A DNA stretch of 64,000 nt from Flavobacterium cheniae (GTDB taxonomy: Bacteria > Bacteroidota > Bacteroidia > Flavobacteriales > Flavobacteriaceae). How positions within the stretch are numbered: the first letter of the stretch is position 1; each line of letters opens with the position of its first letter. A program made the translations under genes and the position numbers. Below are positions 18,344-27,267 of the stretch, piece after piece. A model generated the notes under the pieces. It was given only the letters and a program-made list of their open reading frames with translations. It did no database searches and was not told the origin of the DNA. The DNA lies in NCBI RefSeq assembly GCF_004363695.1, contig NZ_SNZC01000001.1, forward strand, positions 928,431-992,430, written 5' to 3'.

Positions 18344-18955
18344 CTATCTGATTTGAATTTTAAACATCGATTTTCCTTCTATAAAACCTTCCAAAACATC
18401 ACCTTCTGTAACTTTTGCAACACCTTTTGGAGTACCTGTAAAAATAATATCTCCAATTTTTAACGTAAAATATTGTGAAACATAAGCTATTAACTCATCT
18501 ATTTTCCACAACATCAAACTAGTATTACCCTCCTGAACGGTGGTTCCATTTGATTTTAACTCAAAGTTAATATTTTCTAACGAAGTATAATTTTTTTTCG
18601 ACGTAAAGCTTCCAATTACCGCTGAATGGTCAAATGCCTTTGCTTTTTCCCAAGGTAACCCTTTCTCTTTCAACTTACTTTGCACATCTCGAGCGGTAAA
18701 ATCAATTCCTAAACCAATTTCTTCATAATATTTATTAGCAAATTTAGCATCGATATGTTTCCCTACTCGGCAAATCTTTACCAAAATTTCCACTTCATGA
18801 TGAATATCATTACTGAAAGCCGGAATCACAAATGGATTCTTATTTGGCAAAATTGCAGAATCAGGTTTCATAAAGATTACCGGTTCTGTTGGTCTTTCAT
18901 TATTCAACTCCGAAATATGGTCGGCGTAATTTCGACCTATGCAGATTATTTTCAT
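18344..18955 (-). CDS. Fumarylacetoacetate hydrolase family protein
   Basis: The 203-residue protein matches the short FAH family (YcgM/FAHD1-like). It begins MKIICIGRNYADHISELNN, with the FMKP and IHHEVE segments that hold metal ligands, GLGIDFTARD in the middle and GDIIFTGTPKGV near the end. Family members hydrolyse acylpyruvates, decarboxylate oxaloacetate or act in aromatic-acid breakdown; which applies here is not visible. Confidence 0.9.
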   Translation of the reverse strand: MKIICIGRNYADHISELNNERPTEPVIFMKPDSAILPNKNPFVIPAFSNDIHHEVEILVKICRVGKHIDAKFANKYYEEIGLGIDFTARDVQSKLKEKGLPWEKAKAFDHSAVIGSFTSKKNYTSLENINFELKSNGTTVQEGNTSLMLWKIDELIAYVSQYFTLKIGDIIFTGTPKGVAKVTEGDVLEGFIEGKSMFKIQIR

Positions 18956-18960
18956 TTTTT

Positions 18961-19028
18961 TTAGGTTAAGGGTAAATGGTTAAGGGCAATGGGTAGAACC
19001 TTTTAACTTTCACCCATTACCTTTCACC
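18961..19028. repeat. Low-complexity repeat of TTAAGGG / CACCCATTACC-like words
   Basis: The stretch between two leftward genes is made of short words such as GGTTAAGGG and TTTCACCCATTACC in both orientations. It ends with CCTTTCACCT, which recurs at 26902-26911 inside the methyltransferase gene. Confidence 0.55.
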
Positions 19029-19799
19029 TTATTTAGTATTTAACTTTCTTAATTTAATTCCTGTAAGTACTTTTTTAGTATATAACGGAAAATCAGCATT
19101 TTGAATCCATCCAAAATAACCTGGTTCTTTATCAAAAACATCATCTACCAAAGCACCTTTATGTTTTCCAAAGGTAAAAATTTCTTTTCCTTCGTTATTC
19201 AAAGCAATGAATCCTGCAAAATCAACTGATTTTTTACGCGTTGTAAATTCAGATAACGATTTCATATCGTTTTCTAAATTCTCGTAGCGATCTAATTGTG
19301 ATTTTAAGATTTCGTACGTTGCCATCGTATCCGCTTCAGCACTATGAGCGTTTTCTAAACTTTGTCCGCAATAGAATTTGTATGCTGCACTTAAAGTTCG
19401 TTCTTCCATTTTATGAAAAATCGTTTGCACATCAACAGAAACTCGGTTTTTCATATCAAAATCAACTTCGGCACGCAATAATTCTTCGGCTAAAAGCGGA
19501 ATATCAAATCTATCAGAATTAAATCCAGCCAAATCAGAATCTTTAATCATGTTATGAACTTGCGTTGCTAACTCTTTAAATGTGGGTTCATTAGCTACTT
19601 TTTCATCGGTAATTCCGTGCACCGCAGTGGTTTGTGGCGGAATTGGAATCGTAGGATTTACCAACCAAGTTTTACTTTCTTTATTTCCGTTTGGATATAC
19701 TTTAAATATTGAGATTTCTACAATTCGGTCTCTAGCAACATCAATTCCAGTGGTTTCAAGGTCGAAAAAGCAGATTGGGCGTGTTAATTTTAATTCCAT
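19029..19799 (-). CDS. DEDDh 3'-5' exonuclease (DNA polymerase III epsilon-like)
   Basis: This 256-residue protein has the three exonuclease motifs: FFDLETTGID (D13, E15), GFNSDRFDIPLL around residues 92-103, and the HSAEADT segment with H152 and D157. The C-terminal ~70 residues (GKHKGALVDDVFDKEPGYFGWIQ) match the small DUF3820-like tail often found in Bacteroidota versions. It may be a proofreading subunit or a separate DNA/RNA exonuclease. The lack of a known partner gene leaves this open. Confidence 0.88.
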   Translation of the reverse strand: MELKLTRPICFFDLETTGIDVARDRIVEISIFKVYPNGNKESKTWLVNPTIPIPPQTTAVHGITDEKVANEPTFKELATQVHNMIKDSDLAGFNSDRFDIPLLAEELLRAEVDFDMKNRVSVDVQTIFHKMEERTLSAAYKFYCGQSLENAHSAEADTMATYEILKSQLDRYENLENDMKSLSEFTTRKKSVDFAGFIALNNEGKEIFTFGKHKGALVDDVFDKEPGYFGWIQNADFPLYTKKVLTGIKLRKLNTK

Positions 19800-19826
19800 A
19801 GCGATTTTATATAGGACAAAGATAGA

Positions 19827-19860
19827 AAAACCCGACAGCTTTTAAAAACTATCGGGTTTA
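19827..19860 (-). terminator. Rho-independent terminator of the E2 gene
   Basis: Arms AAACCCGA (19828-19835) and TCGGGTTT (19852-19859) form an eight-pair stem with a partly paired interior. A T-run follows on the minus strand. Confidence 0.7.
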
Positions 19861-19880
19861 CTTATAAATTTATTTTCAGT

Positions 19881-21179
19881 TTAGAAATCTCTGTTTACAT
19901 CAAAAGCTTCTAAATAATCTGCAACACGTTTTACAAAACTTCCTCCTAACGCTCCATCAACAACTCTGTGATCATAAGAGTGTGATAAGAACATTTTTTG
20001 ACGGATTCCAATGAAATCACCTTCTGGAGTTTCAATAACAGCTGGTACTTTTCTAATCGCTCCTAAAGCTAAAATACCTACTTGTGGTTGGTTGATAATT
20101 GGCGTTCCAAAAACAGAACCAAAAGTTCCCACATTCGTAACTGTATAAGTTCCACCTTGCGTATCGTCTGGTTTTAATTTTCCTGCTTTTGCACGGTTTC
20201 CTAAATCGTTTACTGCTTTTGCCATTCCAACTAAGTTTAATTGATCAGCATTTTTAATTACAGGAACAATTAAGTTTCCGTTTGGTAAAGCTGCTGCCAT
20301 TCCTAAGTTGATATTTTTACGTTTGATAATATAATCTCCATCAACTGAAATATTCATTCCTGGGAAATCTTTCAATGCTTTTGCTACCGCTTCCATCATA
20401 ATTGGTGTAAAAGTTAACTTCTCACCTTCTCTTTTTTCGAAAGCAGCTTTCACTTTATCTCTCCATTTTACGATGTTCGTAACATCTACTTCAATGAACG
20501 ATTGTACGTGAGCCGAAGTTTGTACCGAAGCTACCATGTAACCCGAAATCAACTTACGCATTCTGTCCATCTCTACAATCTCGTCACCACCATTTACTGA
20601 AACCGGAACGGATTGAGCTACTGGAGCTGGATTTGCTTTTGGAGCCACCGCTGGAGTTGCAACAACTGCAGGCTGACTTCCTCTATTTTTGATATAATTT
20701 AATAAATCTTCTTTGTTTACTCGACCATCTTTACCAGAACCAGCAATAGATTCTAATTCTACTAATGAAATTCCTTCTTCTTTAGCAATATTTTTAACTA
20801 AAGGTGAAAAGAATTTATCTGATGCTGAAAAATCTGCTGGAGCAACAGTTTCTTTTGCTACTTCTACTGCTTTTGCTACTTCTGCAACTGCAACTGGAGC
20901 GTCTGCTTTAGCTTCTGGAGTTGCTACAACGGCACCACCTTCCGTTTCGATAATAGCGATAGTTTGTCCTACTTGAACTACATCATCGGTATTAAATAAA
21001 ATTTCAACAAGTGTTCCTGCAACTTCTGAAGGCACCTCACTGTCTACTTTATCAGTAGCAATTTCAAGTACTGCTTCGTCCATTTCAATTTTATCACCAA
21101 CTTTTTTTAACCAGTTAGTAACTGTTGCCTCTGCAACACTTTCACCCATTTTAGGTAATTTCAATTCAAACTTTGCCAT
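19881..21179 (-). CDS. Dihydrolipoamide acyltransferase (E2) of a 2-oxo acid dehydrogenase complex
   Basis: E2 cores transfer acyl groups from lipoyl-lysine to CoA. In this 432-residue protein the lipoyl domain (about 1-80) carries the lipoylated lysine K44 in EIATDKVDSEV. An alanine/proline-rich linker, a peripheral-subunit binding domain (about 125-165, with SGKDGRVNKEDLL) and a second linker follow. The catalytic domain ends with HSYDHRVVDGALGG, including H404 and D408. One lipoyl domain and overall type resemble branched-chain or general E2s in Bacteroidota. E1 and E3 genes are not adjacent, so the oxo-acid substrate is uncertain. Confidence 0.93.
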   Translation of the reverse strand: MAKFELKLPKMGESVAEATVTNWLKKVGDKIEMDEAVLEIATDKVDSEVPSEVAGTLVEILFNTDDVVQVGQTIAIIETEGGAVVATPEAKADAPVAVAEVAKAVEVAKETVAPADFSASDKFFSPLVKNIAKEEGISLVELESIAGSGKDGRVNKEDLLNYIKNRGSQPAVVATPAVAPKANPAPVAQSVPVSVNGGDEIVEMDRMRKLISGYMVASVQTSAHVQSFIEVDVTNIVKWRDKVKAAFEKREGEKLTFTPIMMEAVAKALKDFPGMNISVDGDYIIKRKNINLGMAAALPNGNLIVPVIKNADQLNLVGMAKAVNDLGNRAKAGKLKPDDTQGGTYTVTNVGTFGSVFGTPIINQPQVGILALGAIRKVPAVIETPEGDFIGIRQKMFLSHSYDHRVVDGALGGSFVKRVADYLEAFDVNRDF

Positions 21180-21263
21180 ATCTTTAAACTAAAGTTGTGT
21201 TTTTGTATTTGGTTTGCAAAAATACTAATTTTTCGTTCGTTTTTTAAACAATTCAATAATTTT

Positions 21264-22382
21264 TTACAATAAAATTATTTGTCCTCTATCGTTAGAATTA
21301 TTACTTCCTATTAAGTAATTCGAACTCGAAATATAATTCTTAAAACTTAGATTTTTACTCTTATTTAACTGCATAAAAGTAATAATTTCAGCAAAACTAA
21401 AAGTAGTCTTATCAAATATTATTTCAATGTTTTTATGCGATTGGTTCTCAAATTGATTAAAATCAGACAAATAAGTTGCTTTTTTTGATAGGTTCAATTC
21501 TAAATTTTCTCTTGAAAAAACGACATATTCATCAATAATCCGAACTTCATTCTTCTGTTGATTCTTCTTCAAAAGACTAAAAACAAAACTTCCCACTTGC
21601 ATCATTACATCAAAAAACCATGATTTCTTAAAGTGCTTTTTATAGAAAAATTGCATCGCTTCACGGAAACGCTTCATATAGGTTCCATCTCGTACTGTAC
21701 TTTCACCTTTATAATGAATCACAGAAGTTTCGTGAAAGTAATAATTCGATTTACCTGTTTTCAACACCAAATAACTCAAATCGATATCATCTGAATACAT
21801 GAAACAATTTTCATCAAACCCGCCAACTTTTAGATATAATTCACGTTTCATTACCATAAAGGCACCAACTAAAATATCGACTTTCCCTGATTCGTTTTCA
21901 GATAAATGTTGGGCGTAATATTTTCCGAAATAATTCGAAATTTTATACAATCCGAAGATTTTCGTAAAAGCTACCCAAGGAGTTGGAACCCCACGTTTGC
22001 TTTCGGGTAGAAAATTTCCAGCACCGTCGATTAATTTACAACCGATAATTCCAGTGTTCAGTTGCCAGTTTTTAGTGTTCAGTATTTTAGAAAAAGTATC
22101 TTCTGTAACAACCGTATCAGGATTTAAGATGCAAATGTATTTCCCTTTAGCTTGAGCTACTCCGATGTTATTTCCTTTTGGAAAACCTAAATTAGCTGCG
22201 TTTTCAATGAGTTTGATGTGCGGGAATTTGGTTTTCATCATCTCACAACTATCATCAGACGAAGCGTTATCAATGACAATGATTTCGCTATCAATTCCTT
22301 CCAATGCTTTTTGAACACTAAGAACACATTGCTCTAAAAAATAGCGCACATTATAATTAAGGATGATTACGGATAGTTGCAT
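21264..22382 (-). CDS. Family 2 glycosyltransferase
   Basis: A 372-residue glycosyltransferase with a GT-A fold: LSVIILNYNVRYFLEQC at the start, VIDNASSDDS, NLGFPKGNNIG, the LNPDTVV motif with the metal-binding aspartate, and a later MYSDDIDLSYL. The pattern is like rhamnosyl- and similar transferases that act on surface polysaccharides. Donor and acceptor are unknown. The gene stands alone. A short dispersed-repeat-like stretch (22050-22092) is read in frame as part of SKILNTKNWQLNTGIIG, which departs from the usual family sequence there. Confidence 0.88.
   Translation of the reverse strand: MQLSVIILNYNVRYFLEQCVLSVQKALEGIDSEIIVIDNASSDDSCEMMKTKFPHIKLIENAANLGFPKGNNIGVAQAKGKYICILNPDTVVTEDTFSKILNTKNWQLNTGIIGCKLIDGAGNFLPESKRGVPTPWVAFTKIFGLYKISNYFGKYYAQHLSENESGKVDILVGAFMVMKRELYLKVGGFDENCFMYSDDIDLSYLVLKTGKSNYYFHETSVIHYKGESTVRDGTYMKRFREAMQFFYKKHFKKSWFFDVMMQVGSFVFSLLKKNQQKNEVRIIDEYVVFSRENLELNLSKKATYLSDFNQFENQSHKNIEIIFDKTTFSFAEIITFMQLNKSKNLSFKNYISSSNYLIGSNNSNDRGQIILL
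22050..22092. repeat. AGTGTTCAG repeat words inside a glycosyltransferase gene
   Basis: AGTGTTCAG occurs twice here on the plus strand, with CAGTTTTTAG-like words between. The word also occurs at 30471-30479 and, inverted, near 39377. All four sites carry similar neighbouring words. Confidence 0.45.
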
Positions 22383-22473
22383 GATGCGAATATAATTAAA
22401 AGTTTAATTTTAACATTAGTCAATATTCATTTTGAATAAAAACTTAATATCTTCGAAAATTAAAATTCGTTTT

Positions 22474-24324
22474 ATGAAAAAAATAGTTACCCTAATTTTA
22501 TTTTTAACATCATTTTCTATTTTCTCGCAAGAGGATATAAAAGCTAATTACGACAAAAAAGAAGTTTATATTTCAATGAGAGATGGTACAAAACTTTTTA
22601 CTGCCATCTATACTCCTAAAGACATTTCTTCTAGAAAAAAGTATCCTATTTTGATGCAAAGAACTTGTTATAGTGTTGCCCCTTATGGTGAGGACAATTA
22701 TAAAAAATCATTAGGACCAAATGCGTTTTTACAAAAAGATAAATACATTTTTGTTTACCAAGATGTGAGAGGAAGATACATGAGTGAAGGAACTTTTACA
22801 AATATGACACCTCAAGTTATTCAAAAAAGCAAGAAAGATACTGATGAAAGTACTGATACTTACGACACGATTGATTGGTTGATCAAAAACATTAAAAACA
22901 ATAATGGAAAAGTCGGACAGTATGGAACTTCATATCCCGGATTTTATACTGCGGTTGGAACTTTAGCCAATCATCCTGCATTAGTTGCATCATCTCCGCA
23001 AGCACCAATTTCCGATTTCTTTTTTGATGATTTTCATCATAATGGTGCTTTTTTAATGGGATATTTCAAAACTTTCCCCGTTTTTGGAGTTCAAAAAACT
23101 AAACCTGAAAATAAAGCTTGGTATTCTGACCAATCCATCAAAACAACTTCAAGAGATGGTTCTATTTTTTATAAAGAAATTGGAACTTTAAAAGAAGCGG
23201 TTGATAAATATTACAAAGACAATTTTTTCATGCAAGAAATTGTAAATCATCCTAATTACGATGATTTCTGGAAATCTAGAAATTTGTTACCCCATTTAAA
23301 AGGAATCGATCACGCAGTTATGACTGTTGGCGGATGGTACGATGCAGAAGACTTGGCCGGACCATTGAACATTTATAAAACAATTGAAAAAAATAATCCT
23401 AAAGCAAAAAACACAATTGTAATGGGACCTTTCTCTCACGGCGGATGGTCGAGAGAAGCTGGAAAACACTATCACAACGATGTTTATTTTGGAGATAGTA
23501 TCGCTACTTTCTATCAAAAAAATATCGAACATAAATTCTTCAATCACTATTTGAAAGAAAAATCTAAAGAATCTGCAAAACTCCCTGAAGCATACATGTT
23601 TGATACAGGCAAGAAAGAATGGAAAACATTTGAAAATTGGCCTCCAAAAGAAAGCACAAAACTGAATTTTTATCTAAGTTCAAATGGAAAATTAGATACC
23701 AAAAAAAGTGAATCAGCAAACTTTAGCGAATACTATAGTGATCCAAACAACCCGGTTCCAAGTAGTATCAATTATGCTGAATATAACGGTTTCACACCCA
23801 GAAATTACATGAGCGAAGACCAAAGATTTGCCTTGAGCCGACCTGATGTAGTTACTTTTACAACAGATTATTTAACGGAAGATATTACATTAGCTGGAGA
23901 AATTATGGCTAAATTAAAAATTGCTTCAACTGAAACAGATGGAGATTTTATCGTAAAATTAATCGATATTTATCCAGCTGACGAACCTCAAAATAAAGAC
24001 AAACCAAATGTACTTTATGCCAACTATCACCAAATGGTGAGAAGCGAGGTAATGCCAGCACGTTTTAGAAATAGTTTTGAAAAACCAGAACCTTTAACTC
24101 CAAACGCAACTACGGAAGTTAATTTTAGATTACAAGATGTTTTACATACTTTCAAAAAAGGACATAAAATTCAAATTCAAGTACAAAGCACTTGGTATCC
24201 GTTAATTGCTGTTAATCCTCAGAAATTTTTAGAAAACCCTTACTTGTCAGAAAAACAAGATTACACTAAGGCTTTTATTAAAATCTTTGAAGAAAGTCAT
24301 TTAGAAGTAGAAATTTTAAAATAA
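22474..24324 (+). CDS. Exported CocE/NonD family hydrolase (X-Pro dipeptidyl-peptidase S15 type)
   Basis: A 616-residue secreted serine hydrolase. The signal peptide is MKKIVTLILFLTSFSIFSQ. The alpha/beta-hydrolase core has the nucleophile motif GTSYPG with S153. The VYQDVRGRYMSEG segment upstream of it is typical of the family, and the C-terminal jelly-roll domain (about 400-616) is that of X-Pro dipeptidyl peptidases and cocaine esterase. Members hydrolyse acylated amino acids, esters or dipeptides; the substrate here is not visible. The ATG at 22474 puts the signal peptide at the start. The gene is followed by a hairpin. Confidence 0.9.
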   Translation: MKKIVTLILFLTSFSIFSQEDIKANYDKKEVYISMRDGTKLFTAIYTPKDISSRKKYPILMQRTCYSVAPYGEDNYKKSLGPNAFLQKDKYIFVYQDVRGRYMSEGTFTNMTPQVIQKSKKDTDESTDTYDTIDWLIKNIKNNNGKVGQYGTSYPGFYTAVGTLANHPALVASSPQAPISDFFFDDFHHNGAFLMGYFKTFPVFGVQKTKPENKAWYSDQSIKTTSRDGSIFYKEIGTLKEAVDKYYKDNFFMQEIVNHPNYDDFWKSRNLLPHLKGIDHAVMTVGGWYDAEDLAGPLNIYKTIEKNNPKAKNTIVMGPFSHGGWSREAGKHYHNDVYFGDSIATFYQKNIEHKFFNHYLKEKSKESAKLPEAYMFDTGKKEWKTFENWPPKESTKLNFYLSSNGKLDTKKSESANFSEYYSDPNNPVPSSINYAEYNGFTPRNYMSEDQRFALSRPDVVTFTTDYLTEDITLAGEIMAKLKIASTETDGDFIVKLIDIYPADEPQNKDKPNVLYANYHQMVRSEVMPARFRNSFEKPEPLTPNATTEVNFRLQDVLHTFKKGHKIQIQVQSTWYPLIAVNPQKFLENPYLSEKQDYTKAFIKIFEESHLEVEILK

Positions 24325-24330
24325 CAAAAC

Positions 24331-24359
24331 AAAAGCTGTCAGAAATGATGGCTTTTTTA
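24331..24359 (+). terminator. Rho-independent terminator
   Basis: Eleven-base arms with two GU pairs (24331-24341 and 24346-24356) enclose a GAAA loop and are followed by a T-run, just after the CocE-family gene. Confidence 0.75.
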
Positions 24360-24374
24360 TTTAATTCCAAAAGA

Positions 24375-24405
24375 TTGTTTCATCTGTTACAATAAACTAT
24401 TTTTG
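24375..24405 (+). promoter_or_regulatory. Bacteroidota-type promoter of the ABC-F gene
   Basis: TTG at 24375-24377 and TATTTTTG at 24398-24405 are 20 bases apart, 17 bases before the ATG at 24423. Confidence 0.7.
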
Positions 24406-24422
24406 CAGCTCTAAATTGTATT

Positions 24423-26285
24423 ATGAATTACTTATCAGTCGAAAATATCTCCAAATCTTATGGCGAACGTGTGTTGTTTGACAACGTTTCGTTTGGAATT
24501 AATAAAGATCAAAAAATAGCTTTTATCGCTAAAAACGGTTCGGGAAAAACCACCATTATGAACATGATTAATGGTTTAGACGAACCTGATTCAGGTCAAG
24601 TGGTGATTCGAAAAGAAATCAACATGGCGTTTTTGTCGCAAAACAATAATTTGCAAGACGAATTAACTATTGAGGAAAATATTTTTGCTTCGGATAATGA
24701 AATTCTGAAAGTAATTGAACGCTACGAAAAAGCGTTAGAAAATCCGAATGATGAAGAAGCGTATCAAAGAGCTTTTGACGATATGGACCGACATAATGCT
24801 TGGGATTTTGAAACGCAATTCAAGCAAATTCTATACAAGCTAAAGTTGGAAGACTTGAAAATGAAAGTCAAAAACATGTCGGGTGGACAAAAAAAGAGAC
24901 TTTCGTTAGCGATTATTTTGATTAGCAAACCTGATTTATTGATTTTAGACGAGCCAACGAATCACTTGGATTTAGAGATGATTGAATGGTTAGAAGATTA
25001 TTTTGCAAAAGAAAATATCACATTGTTTATGGTAACGCACGACCGTTTCTTTTTGGAACGTGTTTGTAACGAAATTATCGAATTAGACAATGGAAAAATA
25101 TACCAATACAAAGGCAACTACTCGTATTATTTAGAAAAGAAAGAAGAACGTTTGGCTTCTGAAAATGCGAGTATCGACAAAGCACAAAACTTATTCGTAA
25201 AAGAATTAGCTTGGATGCGCCGTCAACCAAAAGCTAGAACTACCAAATCGAAATCGCGTCAAGATGATTTTTACGTGATTAAAGAAAAAGCGGAAAGTCG
25301 TAGAAAAGAAAATGTGGTAGAGCTCGAAATCAACATGGAGCGTATGGGAAGCAAGATTATCGAAATGGTAAAATTGAACAAAGACTTTCCTGATAGAACC
25401 ATTTTAAAAGATTTTAGCTATTCATTTCAACGTGGAGAACGTATTGGAATTATTGGTAAAAACGGAACGGGAAAATCGACTTTCTTGAACATTTTAACCC
25501 AAACCATTCAACCTGATTCGGGTAAAGTAATTATTGGTGATACTATTAAAATTGGATATTACACCCAAAGTGGTATCAATCCAAAACCAGGACAAAAAGT
25601 AATCGATATTATCAAAGAATATGGCGAATATATTCCGTTGACAAAAGGAAAAATTATTTCGGCTTCGCAATTATTGGAACGCTTTTTATTTGATGCCAAA
25701 AAACAATACGATTTCGTAGAAAAATTAAGTGGTGGCGAATTGAAACGTTTGTATTTATGTACGGTTTTAATTCAGAATCCGAATTTCTTAATTTTGGATG
25801 AGCCAACAAATGATTTGGATATTGTAACGCTGAACGTTTTAGAAAGTTTCCTTTTAGATTATCCTGGTTGTTTGTTAGTGGTGAGTCACGATAGATATTT
25901 CATGGATAAAATTGTCGATCACTTATTTGTTTTTAGAGGTGAAGGCGAAATTGAAGATTTCCCTGGAAATTATTCAGATTTCAGAGCATATGAAGATTCA
26001 GCTGAACCAAAAGTTTTGAATTCGGTAAGCACTGAAAAAACAAATTGGAAGGAAAAACAAACGGCTACAACCGGATTAAGTTTCAACGAACAGAAGGAAT
26101 TCAATAAAATTGAAAAAGAAATCAAAGATTTAGAATACAATAAAAAACAAATCGAACAAGAATTCGCTGACGGAAAAGTTGCTGATGATAAAATTGAAGC
26201 GAAAGCAAACGAATTACAAAAAATCATTCAGTCTTTAGAAGAAAAAGAAGAACGCTGGTTTGAATTGAGTTCTAAAATGGAATAA
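24423..26285 (+). CDS. ABC-F family ATPase (Uup-like)
   Basis: ABC-F proteins act on the ribosome or on nucleic acid and have no membrane domains. The 620-residue protein has two nucleotide-binding domains: Walker A AKNGSGKTT near residue 36 and GKNGTGKST near 345, with signatures SGGQKKRLS and SGGELKRLY. The inter-domain linker carries basic PKARTTKSKSRQ residues. A C-terminal coiled-coil rich in E and K (about 545-615) is the Uup-type DNA/RNA-binding extension. It has its own promoter. The second ABC-F in this window (49893-51524) lacks the extension. Confidence 0.93.
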   Translation: MNYLSVENISKSYGERVLFDNVSFGINKDQKIAFIAKNGSGKTTIMNMINGLDEPDSGQVVIRKEINMAFLSQNNNLQDELTIEENIFASDNEILKVIERYEKALENPNDEEAYQRAFDDMDRHNAWDFETQFKQILYKLKLEDLKMKVKNMSGGQKKRLSLAIILISKPDLLILDEPTNHLDLEMIEWLEDYFAKENITLFMVTHDRFFLERVCNEIIELDNGKIYQYKGNYSYYLEKKEERLASENASIDKAQNLFVKELAWMRRQPKARTTKSKSRQDDFYVIKEKAESRRKENVVELEINMERMGSKIIEMVKLNKDFPDRTILKDFSYSFQRGERIGIIGKNGTGKSTFLNILTQTIQPDSGKVIIGDTIKIGYYTQSGINPKPGQKVIDIIKEYGEYIPLTKGKIISASQLLERFLFDAKKQYDFVEKLSGGELKRLYLCTVLIQNPNFLILDEPTNDLDIVTLNVLESFLLDYPGCLLVVSHDRYFMDKIVDHLFVFRGEGEIEDFPGNYSDFRAYEDSAEPKVLNSVSTEKTNWKEKQTATTGLSFNEQKEFNKIEKEIKDLEYNKKQIEQEFADGKVADDKIEAKANELQKIIQSLEEKEERWFELSSKME

Positions 26286-26390
26286 AGTTTCACAATGTAA
26301 CACCACGTTTTACACAAAGTTTCACTAAGTTTTTTTTCTTATAAATTCTTTGTGTTACTTTGTGCCAAACTTTGAGAAACTTAGTGCTAC
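26283..26390. repeat. Inverted repeat of CACTAAGTTT / CACAAAGT words
   Basis: Words such as ACACAAAGTTTCACTAAGTTT occur left of a T-rich centre, and their near-inverse (AAACTTAGTGC, ACTTTGTG) lies right of it. The word GCACTAAGTTT (inverse at 26377-26387) recurs directly at 32577-32587. The element runs into the start of the next gene. Confidence 0.6.
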
Positions 26391-27211
26391 AACAAATAAA
26401 ATCTTACATAAAATTCCTTTTACACTCCAAAAACGAACATGGAGTGCATTCGCCATTTGTATTTGATTTGATTATGAAATGTTTTTATGATGCAACAAAA
26501 TATCAAGAATACGAAGTATTAAAATCGTATAGAAAATCGCTTTTAGAAAATAAAAACACGATCGAAGTAACGGATTTTGGTGCAGGTTCACGAGTTTTTA
26601 AATCGAATACCAGAGAAATTGCAAAAATCGCACAAACCGCTGGAATTACTCCAAAAAATGCGGAATTGCTTTTTAGAATCGTTCGCTATTTTCAACCCAA
26701 AAGCATTTTAGAAATTGGAACTTCTTTAGGATTAGCCACTTCGGCTCTTTCGTTAGGAAATTCAAATGCGAAAATCATCACTTTAGAAGGTTGTCCGAAT
26801 ACGCAAAAGCAAGCACAAATTCAATTACAAGGGCAAAATTCAAATTTTCAAAACGTTGAATTTGTCAATACAGAATTTTCAAGCTATTTTAAAACCCTTA
26901 ACCTTTCACCTGTCACCCATCAACTAATCTATTTCGATGGCAATCATTCCAAAAAAGCTACTTTAGATTATTTTGAAGCGTTAATTCCAACCATTTCAAA
27001 TGATTCTGTTTGGATTTTTGATGACATTCATTGGTCAGCCGACATGGAAGAGGCTTGGGAAATCATAAAAAATCATCCAAAGGTTTCGGTTACAATTGAT
27101 ACGTTTCAATGGGGAATTATCTTTTTTAGAGCCGAACAAGAAAAAGAACATTTTATCATCAATCCGAATAAAACGATTAGTTCGCATTTGTTTGAAAGAA
27201 TTCGTTTTTAG
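26384..27211 (+). CDS. Class I SAM-dependent methyltransferase
   Basis: The ~275-residue protein has a Rossmann methyltransferase core: SILEIGTSLGLATSALSLG is the SAM-binding motif I, followed by ITLEGCPNTQKQAQ, an acidic IYFDGNHSKK and SVWIFDDIHWS, a layout like O-methyltransferases. The target is unknown. The start is uncertain: no ATG precedes the conserved HGVHSPFVFDL segment. GTG at 26384 or a TTG upstream (26360 or 26372) must serve, and all three lie inside the repeat element. In the middle, the stretch TLNLSPVTHQ (26891-26925) seems to be a repeat insert read in frame. Confidence 0.85.
   Translation: MLQQIKSYIKFLLHSKNEHGVHSPFVFDLIMKCFYDATKYQEYEVLKSYRKSLLENKNTIEVTDFGAGSRVFKSNTREIAKIAQTAGITPKNAELLFRIVRYFQPKSILEIGTSLGLATSALSLGNSNAKIITLEGCPNTQKQAQIQLQGQNSNFQNVEFVNTEFSSYFKTLNLSPVTHQLIYFDGNHSKKATLDYFEALIPTISNDSVWIFDDIHWSADMEEAWEIIKNHPKVSVTIDTFQWGIIFFRAEQEKEHFIINPNKTISSHLFERIRF
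26891..26925. repeat. CCCTTAACC / CCTTTCACCT repeat words inside the methyltransferase gene
   Basis: The stretch shares CCTTTCACCT exactly with 19020-19029 and has CCCTTAACC, the inverse of GGTTAAGGG at 18979-18987. It is read in frame between two conserved parts of the methyltransferase fold. Confidence 0.5.
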
Positions 27212-27267
27212 TTGTAACAAAATTTATATTTTCGCACTAATAATCAAACAGCTATAAATTGGTTATT

